DNA of 64,000 nucleotides, from assembly GCA_025618425.1 (NCBI GenBank), contig CM046851.1, forward strand, positions 4,083,524-4,147,523, written 5' to 3'. Below the pieces are notes generated by a model, which ran no database searches, had not been told where the DNA came from, and saw only the letters and a program-made list of their open reading frames with translations. Below, in pieces: positions 33,201 to 45,200 of the stretch (positions are counted from its first letter, which is position 1; each line of letters opens with the position of its first letter). This stretch comes from Heliocidaris tuberculata (lineage: Eukaryota > Echinodermata > Echinoidea > Camarodonta > Echinometridae). A program made the position numbers and the translations under genes.

Positions 33201-36200
33201 TTGCTGCCTATAAAGTATTTCTGCCCCACAAATGCACTGCACTCAATAGCCACACCGATATTGACCCACAAAGGACTGTATCACACTACACACAATTTGA
33301 ACCACAAAGGACTGTATCACACTATACACACATTTCCTATCTACTCTATCCCACAAATGTTCTGTACTCAACACACACACAAGTATATTGACCCACAAAG
33401 GAATGTATCACACTATACACCCTTTTTTATCTACTCTGTCTCACAAATGTCCTATACTCAACACAACTGACCCACAAATGAGTGCATCACACTACACACC
33501 ATTTTTTCATATATCTACAGTGTCCCACCAATTTACTAAAATAAGCACTACAAATTACATTGAAGTATTACTGCAGAACTCACCAATAAGGGCTCTGGAA
33601 CAGGGATATCTTTCTTAATGATACTGGTGTTAGCACTTCCTTCGTCCTGTGAAGTCCGTTTCATTGATAGAGAAATAAAAATAATGCAAGAAGTTTTAGT
33701 AAAAATGGTTACAATGATTTGAAATTGACAGGGCAATAGTCATAATGTATCTCACTCCATTTGTATGTAATCATTGTTGCAGGTAAATTCTCTCATTTGA
33801 CCGTTGATATACTTCCACGACCTTTGACCCCATAATAGCAATGAGAACCATACATGGTATCTAACATCCAAGTTGGTTACAAATCGATTTATGGTTCAAA
33901 AGTTCATTAAGGTCCATATAAAGCATTGATTTTGGTTACGAACAGGCCAATCGGTCACAGTTATTAAAGTTTTAAGCGTTACTGATGAACGGACACCGCT
34001 AAGGATCCACCGCGGTGGTTCGGCAAAAATGACAAGTATAATACCAACAGCACCATCATTAAGGGGGAGTTGATTCACTTACTGGGATTGATATCGTTCC
34101 TAAAATCAATTATTGGGATTGATATCAATCCCAGCTTAAAATCAATTCAACCTTACTAATTCACTAAATCACTTTTAGGCTGAAATCAATTTTATCATGA
34201 ATATATATGGGCGTATATGAATATTTACGAGCGCACTCATTCCAACCAATCAACGTACTCAAATTTCAGTGACCGCGCGCCCCTCAGTCACCCGACCCAA
34301 ATCTCGACCTATCGATATCACGATCGCACATATATCAGTTATCGGTAGTTGACCCGACTGACTTATCTTTTCGTCTATTTTTTTTTCCTGAAAAGAAGAG
34401 GAAAAACGTATGGAATTTTGCGTGAGACCAAAGTAAAATTTTCAGGACTGTTTAGGGGAACAGTGCGGGTATTGCACAATTTTCTGTAGGTATAGGATGT
34501 CTTTATTTGAACTTGTTTGCAGTCAAATTTCGAATGATATCTATCAAGATTTCATCCCCTGTGGCTGTGTGAGCAGCGCTTGCACTGCTAACACAGGGGC
34601 TGGGGGGAGCAGGCAGGCACAACCTAGCCGCCCCTGGGATGGGCCGGGCGGGCATCCAGCGCAGTGGCCCTATGTGATTGTCATGAGTGATCGGGACTGC
34701 TTCTAACCCATAAAATCAATTCAGATGCTGAAATCAATCCCAAAGACCTTAGTGAACCAGTAAGTAAAAGCAATATTGCTCTTAGGATTGATATTGATCC
34801 TAAAATTGATTTTATCCTATTTAGAATTGATTTTAGCTCTAAGTGAATCACCCCCCCCCCTCCCGGGAATGGAACACATTCAACACAATTCATATCTGAT
34901 ACAACAACTAAATAAAACAATTTCACACTATCAAAAAACCATTTAATTCACCACAATAAACTTGTGAATAATAAACTGTAAAGAAAGATCTTTATTGAAT
35001 TAAACAATTCTTTATTAATACATATTCTTTTCGAAGAAAGTGTGTGTATTTTGCTTTATTAGTTCAAGAAAAAATAAGAGATGTGAATGCTGCAATAATC
35101 CAAAAATAATGCAGAATGAAGAACTCACCAATAGCATTTCTGGAACAGGGATATCTTTTTCAATGTTGCTGGTGGTGGCACTTCCATCATCCTAGTTCAA
35201 ACAATAATAATCATAACAAAACAATGATATACAAAATTATAATAATGATGTTTATGCAATGGTAATACATATAATGGTCAAAATAATAAATCAGGAATTT
35301 TTCAAATTTCCTTTTCATTTCCAATTTTCATTTTGTTTGAAATGTGAGTGAACTTGAGGCAAATTTGGAGTTTCTTGAAATACTTCATTGTGAAAGTATC
35401 ACTGATTCACATAGTTCTCTCAATCTTGTGTCTCCCAAAATGCTTGAAAGGTTATTAGCTTCTGAGAATATGTCTTACAATAGTAATCCTGTACAGAGTG
35501 AAATGCGCAGTGCTCGATCTGTTCTCACTACACCAATAGCAGAGTTGCAATCTCCACCTCCTCATATGATGATGCTGGCACAGAGTGCAGCTATTCCTGT
35601 GCAACAAGGAGGGGACAGTGTACCACCTAGTCTTGTTGATGACAAGTCATTTGCATTCACTCCAATAAATACAATTGAGTTTGAAGGTGGAGAAAGCCCT
35701 TTGAAACCAAGTATAAACCCAAATCGATTCATCCCACAGTAAGGAGTGCATAAAACACAAGCTCTTAATACCAACAATGATTTACAAGATAGTCAGAGTG
35801 GTAATATCTTGACCAAAAATAAGGGAAAACATTCTCAGCCGACTGAGTTTTTGACACCTAACCGTAAACGTCGTCTCTCGAGTAACCCCAAGAGGGTAGC
35901 TGCGGCAAGCCCAAGTGGTGTTCAGTTCCAGAATCAGGCCCACAATTATAATCAGATCCACCAGAATGTAACATCTCCAGCTCTAAATCAGCTAACCAAA
36001 CAGCAACCAAGATTTTATATTCAAACAAATCAACAAGGAGTAAATCAGGGTTCTGCTGTTGGTACCGGAAACCTTCAAATCTCTTCTCAGTTCCTTGGAG
36101 GAAGCTTACAGAATCAGCAGGCTACTTTACTATGGAGACGAAATCCCTCTGGTCCTGCCTGTTCTAATGTGAACATGCAGGTGTCTGGAGATCCTGAAAC

Positions 36201-39200
36201 AGAACTGCTGCAACTTTTGAACAATGTTGATGCCAATCTACAAGCTATGCTAGATAAAAAAAAAAAGCTCTTCAGAATCACAGTCAGTCTGTTCCTTTAC
36301 CGGAACAGCATGTTAACAGGTTTTCTAGGCTCTAGCTCCCAACTCAGCCAGAAGTTGTTACCAATCCAACCCACCAATCATAACTCTGTGGTGAGCAATA
36401 AGATATCATCATCTCAGCTACAGATTATACCTGTACAGTTGGAGGACCAAGTTAGACCGATTCAACCCACCACTGGTTTTACAGCAAAACACAATTTAAC
36501 ACAAGATCTGCTCAACCTAGAAGTGGCGGAAGAGGATTTTGCTCCTGAAACCCTTTTGAATACTGAAACCAGCACAGGATCTACTCTTGAACCGAGTCAT
36601 AGTCTTGGTGAAACCAACTGGTCTAGTGATCAAGTCGAATTTAACATGAAATATGATGAGATTGCAGATCAGCAGAATGGGGAACTCAAGCCATCTTGCT
36701 GCAAGTCAAACTCTTCTCCCCAATCAGGCATTCCATGATACATCTAAGACTATGGCATCATCCATTAGTGATGGCATGATGATTGAAAAATTCCATGATA
36801 AAATGTTCCAGGACATTGAGGATACAGGCTTTAATCTGCCTCCTACTCCCTGGCAAATGGGAACAAGTGGTACCTCTCTTTCAAAATAAGAGATGTGAAT
36901 GCTGCAATAATCCAAAAATAATGCAGAATGAAGAACTCACCAATAACATTTCTGGAACAGGGATGTCTTTTTCAATGGTGCTGGTGGTGGCACTTCCATC
37001 ATCCTAGTTCGAACAATTATAATCATAACAAAACAAATGATATACAAAATGATTATTATAATAATGATGTTTATGCAATGGTAATACATATAATGGTCAA
37101 AATAATAATAGAGGAATTTTTCAAATTTCTTTTCCATTTCCCATTTTCATTTTGTTTGAAATGTGAGTGAACTCGAGGCAAATTTGGAGCTTCTCGAAAT
37201 ACTTCATTGTGAAAGTATCACTGATTCACATAGTTCTCTCAATCTTGTGTCTCCCAAAAGCCCTGAGTATGCAAGTCAGTTGGAATATGTAAATAGAAGA
37301 TTTAATCCATGTAACATCAACTACATTAAAATCATTGTCACTTATATACATGTATGGCTCCACAGATAATAATACTAATACTAATACCAATGATAATAAT
37401 AATTAAAATAAGAAGAAGGAGAAGAAGAAGAAGAAGAAGAAGAAGAAGAAGAAGAAGAAGAATATTAATTATAACAATAATAATAAACCTTGCTTAGCTG
37501 GCACATATCACTGGCATAAAGGAAATCTCTATGCTCTGAAATTATGATCAGCTTTGGTTCATATACTCCTCGTATCTTTATTTACAAAGCATATTTAGAT
37601 ACAAACATTTTGCCCTAATGATATTACTATTTTTTCCTGTGATCAAGCTTACCATTACTTTAATTCCTTTGGTGCATCTTGCGCAGTGTCCCCACCCTTC
37701 CTGTTAAGATAAGAATTGTAAGATAGCATAGTGAAACACACTTGTATTAGAAGATGCATCCAGAGCACAAACAATACAGACTACAGTATAATTTTGCATT
37801 GAAGTTGTTAACCTGTCTTCCTGTGCCTGACCCTAAGCTACGCAAACACATGAATATGGTATATCTTCAATAATGCATGACACTTCCTTTCAAACTAAAC
37901 CAACATATCAAAAAAGAATACCAGTAATATATTGTGGGTACAGATTGCAAATAAATGGACTGTCTAGCTCATTTGATACTGAGGTGATGAAAAAATACAA
38001 ATTATTTTGGAAGAGTAGTTATATTAGTTAGTAGAAATTGACACTTCTCAACAAAAATTGAGACTTGCATTTGAGTTTTGAGTTGTATTTGAGTCCACAG
38101 TTTTATGCAACACAATAAAAAAAGGATGTTAGTAATGTGTTTTTTTTAAAGATACTTTTTAGATCAACATTTAAATAGTCAATATACATATATATATATA
38201 TATATATACAGTCAAACCTGCCTTAGCAGCCACCTGTCTATTAAGGCCACCTGTCTATAGTGTTCACTTATATTGTCTCCCTATAGGAAGAAACATGTGT
38301 TGTAGAACCTGTCTATAGTGGCCACATTTTCTGTTTCCCTTGGGTGACCTTAATAGACAGGTTTGACTGTATATGTATATAAAGTAGTACTACCATTACT
38401 AAAAACTGCAACTAATACAATCAACTGAGGGATCACATGAGGCCTGTTACATAAAACTTTACGATCAAACACAACTCAACCAATAAGAAGTGCGTATTTT
38501 AGACTTGCGTTTGAGTTTTGAGTTGCATTTGATCCAAAAATTTTATGCAACAGGCCCCAGAATATGCAAAGGATGTTAGCAATGTTTTTTAACATACTTG
38601 TTATATTAACTTTTAAATAGTCCAATAAACAGAGAGCACCAAATTGCTGCCTAAATTCACTCTTTAAATTAATGTGTTTAAGATGTTAAAGTTAAGATAT
38701 TGACCACTCCTGATTGAGCCAATTATACATGATCACCATTTCTAATATGAAACAGGGGGAAGCACAAACAATGCACATAATGGACATGGCAAAGTTAAAG
38801 TCTGCACAAATACACATCCTAACCTGTCTCCATGGGAGATTGTCCCCAGTACAATTGTACTCGTACGTGATTTCTTCTCCAGCTTTGATGTCTTTCGAAG
38901 CATATAGGCACAGATGAGGTCTACCTTGGAAAGTTAACTTCTTCATGAAGCTGTTCGGGCTCACATGATCATCATTAACCAGCCTTCCAATACTGGTGCC
39001 TGTGTAAGCATCAATGCTATCAAGAAACAAATATGCATGTTTAGCTAATGAAAGACCATCTAACAGTTTTTAAAATGATGTTGAAACAGAGCAGTAGGTG
39101 CAAACTTGAATTCATTTATGTGTGACTACTTTGAGAATAGCATATAGATGTTAACAACCACTGTTCTTAAAGGTAAACTGCACACAGCAGATTATCATCC

Positions 39201-42200
39201 AAGTCAAATATGAGAACCCACAGGCATAATTCAAATGACCCCCTCCCCCCCCCAAAAAAAAAAAAAAATAAAAAAAAAAAAAAAAAAAAATCATATATAC
39301 TGTATATCAAAAGGAATCATTACTATTACAACATGTACTGCATCACAATATCTGAGTGAGTTATTTGGCTACATATTTTTAAAGTCAAGTATTCCTACTA
39401 ATATTTTTTCTTTAAGCTTCAATTTCGGATTCATGAAATAATTTTTATGATATAATATTTTGATTTTGCAGTTCAATAGATTGGCATGGGAACTCTAAAG
39501 AAAGTATTCAAATGTTTACTTTACTTTCTTTTCTTAAGGAAATATATGGTATAGAGAGAGAAACACAGGAAACTCACCACAATGTCTTCTCATTATGTCT
39601 AAAATGAAATGTGTAAAAATCCCTTGAAGTTTCTGAGGGGTACTTATAATGCCATTCCTGTGAAGTCATCAATTCTCCTCTATACTCCAGGATGCATTCT
39701 CCTTTAGAGATTTGGTCAGTAGCAAATACACCATAGCCGATTTTAATTGAAGGAACAATATAATGCATACAGCTGCAACAAAATTCATTGCTGACTTAAA
39801 CTCAACAAAGCAAGACAGTGTAGTAAAACATGTGATCTTTTAAATGAAAGTTATGAATTCAAGATTTGAAGAAAAAAAAAAACCATTTTTTAATAATCAC
39901 TATCTTTACAGAATTTTACACCTCCTTAGAGTGGATGGTATAAAAGTGAGTAGTCAGTGATGGTCATGACAAGTGTAAAGGGTTGAAATATTTCCCTGCT
40001 TACCAGACACTGGTTAGGGAAAATATAAACATGGTGCATGTCTGAATATAAAAAGTACCAAATACAAAATTGCATTGAAGAGAACACTGGGTGCTATTGT
40101 TAACTTTGCAATAATTACAAGATGAAAAATGCAAGGTATTATTGATTACCCTATATTCAGGTTGCATTTGAAAGAAGATAAATGGAACTGTGTCTCCTAC
40201 ATGTATGCCTCTGCCAAAAGTTCTCTTAATGACTAAAACTGTTCTAAAATCATAACCAGAATAAATCATAATAAAAAAAAATAATCACACAATAATTAAT
40301 CTCTATGCAATTTTAAATTTGACCCATATTTAATGATCATACCTAAAAATGGTTAGAAATATCCTGTTAACAAGGCAAGAACAATTCATGAATTTCAGAC
40401 ATGGTCATACATGTGCATATATGTACATTCCAAAATCCAATCAGATCTTCTCTCTGTGGTCACAATAGTAGCACCAGCATTTTAAGTTCATATCTTGAAT
40501 TTCAGGAGATTACATTAATGATGTTAACACCTGAAATTGCAGAAACTGACCTGACTTTGGCCTTTGACCTACATACTCCAAAATAAAGCAGATAATATTT
40601 CTATGCTGATACAAGCACCAACTTAATAGTTCATACCTCAAATGTTTTGTTTGTTTTTTGACAGGTGGATGAACTGAAAGGCAACTCAAAAATAGTGGGT
40701 AGATGCATACAAATGAGCCTAAAAAGTGGCAATATTAGAGAGAAGAGCACCAAATTTTTCATGTATAGATTACTCTTTACTATTAAAAGTACATGCATAT
40801 TTGACATAGAGCATTTTAATGTCCAGTGCTTTACTGCAAATTTGACATACTGCATGTACCATCAAAGAAAAGGCAACATAAATCAATGATAACATAAATC
40901 ATTTGTGTACCTTTTGATTCACAGATGTATGAAGCCTGCACTTTGGGAGCATGACTGTAGTGTCTTTCACTCCAAATCACACAATTTATGACACTAAAAT
41001 ATACTCGGCACACATGGGTTTTAACGTCAATGTAGCTTCCTGCTTTATTACCACAAGGTGGCGCTATACCACATTTCCTCTCCTTCCTCTTAAAAAAATA
41101 CATCTGTCTCCAGTATTTTTTTTTTTTATTTACTTATTTATTTTTTTTTTGTTGTTGTTGATATCACACACATATCATGATGTACTTTCATCATCTGCGA
41201 TTTATACATTGTTTTCCTGTTAGTTTTACCACTGCTCCAGTAAAATTGAAAACCAAAACTTGCAAATCATTCTTTTTTTTTTTTTTTTTACATCCTTGAG
41301 ATTAAAAATAAAATATCCTGGTAATAAACATACTAAATGCAATCCCTTCATTGTGTATAACTACACTGTATAACACAAAACATATATACTACCATCTTGT
41401 GCTATCAAAATGGTTTCTTTTGCTTTCTACTTTGTTGCAACATTTGGGTTATTCACAAATCCTTATTTCAAAAGAACTATAAAAACTTGAATCCAAAACA
41501 TATTGTCCTGACAGCATCTAATAATAACATAAAACCAACATAAAAAATCTTGCTGATTAAAATATTCAAGTTATGCATATATGCTATAATTGATTATGTA
41601 TAGATATCCAACTATAGACAACTGTGATATCGCAATTTTGACTTGTTGTGTTATTCAGATACCTGTACAAAAATAAATAAATAATAATAATAATAATCAA
41701 TAGTGCACCTGGACTTTTGGTTTCCTTTCTTTTGTTTGTTTGTTTAGCATTACACCTGCATTATATGATACTTCATACTATAAATACACTTCAACAGTGT
41801 TAAGCTTCAAAACTGAAAATAATACTTTCTGAACATGAATCAGCAATATATGAGTTAAATTACAATAAGTTAACTGTAAGTTACAAATTCAACCTATCTG
41901 GTTTGTTGATATGACGTTTTGAACGACGAAGGTTTTGTTCTGTGTGTTGTGGTAGTTCTGTTTGACTGGTATCTTTGGTCTGAATATCCTTCTGAGATGA
42001 TTGAGATGTATGTTTCTGTGACTGGGTTGGAGTGTTTGGTATGTCTGGTTCTGTTGATGCTGGTGTGGTCTTGTCTCTGTCAATGTATATGTCTGTGTTT
42101 GGTACCATTGGTTTGAGTGGCTCCACCCTAGACTCAACAACCTGCGACATTTTCCTCATCTGGTCAACATGCCTTTTCCACACCAAACCATCTACTGTAA

Positions 42201-45200
42201 CTTGATAAGTCACAGGACCAAGAACTCTGGTAACTACACCTTCAGTCCATCTCTCAGAATGAATCCGAAAGTCTAGCACTCTCACTGATTCACCTACTTC
42301 AAACCTCCTAACTCTCTCTTTCTTTGGAGCTCTCTTCTGTTGTAGCTTCAATCCTAAGTCTGGTCTAACTTGACTAAGACGTGTCCTCAACTCTCGTCCA
42401 AGGAACATCTTTGCCGGCGTTTCCTGAGTCACCACATGGGGAGTGGTCCTGTATGACAACAAGAACTTAGCCAACTTCAGATGTATATGACCTTCATCTG
42501 TCTTAGCTTTCTTCATGGCTTTTTTGAAAGTCTGAACGAAGCGTTCCACTTCACCATTTGAAGCTGGATGCTTCACTGCGGACTTGATGTGCTTGATGCC
42601 ATTTTCTTTCAAGAAGACAGAAAACTCCTCGGCAACGAACTGTGGTCCGTTATCAGATACTACCTCAATGGGAAGGCCATATCTAGAAAACAGATTCCTC
42701 AACACCCTAATGGTATTGGATGCTGTTGTAGATTTCATGGGAATGACTTCTGGCCATTTACTATGAGCGTCTACAACTAACAGAAACATCTGATCTAAGA
42801 ATGGTCCAGCGAAGTCAATATGCACTCTATGCCATGGCTGTGAAGGCCATGCCCAGGGATTGACTGGTGCAGCTGATGGTACAGACTGCATAGCTTGGCA
42901 AGATGCACAAGACTGTACTAACTGTTCAATATCCTGATCTAAACCTGGCCAGTAGACATGCATTCTGGCAAGACTCTTCATTCTCACCATCCCTTGATGT
43001 CCTTTATGAAGCTCTTCCAAGATGTATTGCTGCAAACACTCTGGGATAATCACCCGAGTTCCCCAAAGCAAACAACCACTCTCTACAGTCAGCTCATCCT
43101 TCTTCCTCAGCCACACATGCAATTCTGGGGAAATCTCCTCATGACAAGGCCATCCATTCTGAACAAAGAACCGAACTTTCGACAAAATTCTGTCAGTGTC
43201 TGTAGATCTCCGCACTCTATCAGCAGTTACTGGTAGGGACTTCAACTTTGCCTCATTCGTCTTTGTAGCCTCTTCCGTCCACTTCACTACAAACTCATCC
43301 TCCTTGTTCTCCAACTTTCCTGACATTGGAAGACGTGATAGGAAATCTGCATTGGCATTTTGCTTGGATGTACGATATTTGATATCGTACACATATCCTG
43401 AAAGCAAAATTGCCCAACGTTGCAGCCGTGATGCTGCTAGAACGGGAATCCCCTTCTTAGGTCCTAGCAGGAATGTCAATGGCTTGTGATCTGTAAGAAG
43501 TATAAACTTCCTACCACAGAGATATTGATGGAAGAACCTTACACCATAGACAATGGCTAAGGCTTCTTTCTCTAGCTGAGAATAGTTCATTTCTGCTTTG
43601 GTCAACTTCCTAGAGGCATATGCGATTGGTTTGTCTCCTTCTTCCGTTACATGGGAAATCACCGCGCCAATCCCATATGGTGAGGCATCCACTGCCAAAG
43701 TCACCTCTTTGCTTGGATCGAAGTAGCACAGTACCTTACTGGAGCTAAGGATCTTCTTGACCAGGTCAAAAGCTTGTTGGCATTCCTGTGTCCATTGGAA
43801 CTCCTGCTTCTTCTTCAATTCATCAATAGGTTCCAGAATTGATGCCAGGTTAGGAATAAATTTCCTGTAGTAGTTGATTAGCCCTGTGAACGACTGGACT
43901 TCAGTGACATCCTTTGGTGGGCTAGCTGATATAATCGCTTCCACCCTCGATGGTGAAGGGTGCAACCCTTCCGCATCTACTACATGACCCAGGTATTCCA
44001 CTGAATCCTGCATGAATACACACTTGGATCTCTTCAACCGTAACCCAAACTGACTCAACCTCTTCAACACACTCTCCAAGTTAGATGCATGTTCCTCATC
44101 ACTGGTACCTGTGACTATAATGTCATCCAGATAACATCCAACTCCCTTTAGACCATGGAGAATCTTGTCCATGCACTCCTGAAATATTGCAGGAGCCGAA
44201 CTCACACCAAACGGTAACCTTGTGTACCTGTATAATCCTAAATGTGTGTTGATTGTGACATACTGTCTTGAATTCTTCTCTAAGTCTACTTGTTGATATG
44301 CATTCTTCAGATCTAACTTAGTAAACTTCTTGCCTCCTTGCAGGCTAGCATACAACTCTTCAGGTCTTGGCATTGGATACTCTTTCACTTCCAATTGTGG
44401 ATTAACAGTGACTTTATAGTCTCCACACAACCTTATTTTACCATCCGGTTTCTGTACTGGCACTACCGGTGCCGCCCAATCAGAAAACTCAACAGGTTCT
44501 AGTATCCCTTCCTTCACTAATCGACCAATTTCATCTCCTACTTTGTCTTTCATTGCAAAGGGAATAGGTCTGGGTTTGAAGAATTTTGGTTCTGCATCAC
44601 TCTTCACCTTTAGTTTTGCTTGAACCCCTTTTACTCTTCCTACACTGTTATCAAACACCTCACTACCTGCAATAATCTTCTCTATCCTATCTGGCAGAGT
44701 ACCCTGAGTTACCTGATGTACAGAAAATATTTTCTTCCATCGCAGGCGGATCTTACTCAACCAATCTCTACCCAGAAGAGTGGGGCCATCATTCTTCACA
44801 ATGATTAATGGTAACCTTGCATTGCTACCATGGTAACTGACATCGACCATACATCTACCCACTACTGGTATTTTCTCCTTGGTGTATGTTCGAAGTTTCA
44901 CACTACATTTCTCAATCTTTACACCCTTCTCTTTGAAATGCTTATCAAACATGGATTGGCTTACAATTGACACGCCACAACCTGTGTCCACTTCCATGAG
45001 GATTTGAGTATTTTCTACCTCTACCTCCACCACAATAGGCTCAGTATCCTTTCCTATTTTATTTACTCCTATGTAGAAAATTTCTTCATCTGTTTCACTT
45101 TGTGACCCTGAACTACATGAACCACTTGACCGAGAATCTTTCTCGCTGTTATCAACATGACTCACCCCTACTCTGGACTTCCTTCTACTTTTACTTCTAT

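Larger units (their letters stand above)
35071..37259. repeat. 1.8-kb tandem duplication (second copy partial)
   Basis: 35071-35439 is repeated at about 36886-37259 with few changes, including mini-exon, intron and the start of the retrocopy. Spacing is about 1815 bases. The junction AAAATAAGAGATG is shared by both ends, suggesting microhomology. Confidence 0.8.

Noticed and set aside
34497..34706. 69-codon frame in the GC-rich core of the inverted-repeat element
   Set aside because: Short, without motif, within a non-autonomous element.
40000..40269. Minus-strand frame with GRGIHV, a possible SET-related exon
   Set aside because: Its splice phase does not fit the neighbouring exons, and the 37-bp exon with matching phases is the better link.
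40665..40889. Plus-strand frame beginning DELKGNSKIVGR after a CAG
   Set aside because: No partner exon on the plus strand, no family resemblance, and it overlaps the better-supported minus-strand exon.
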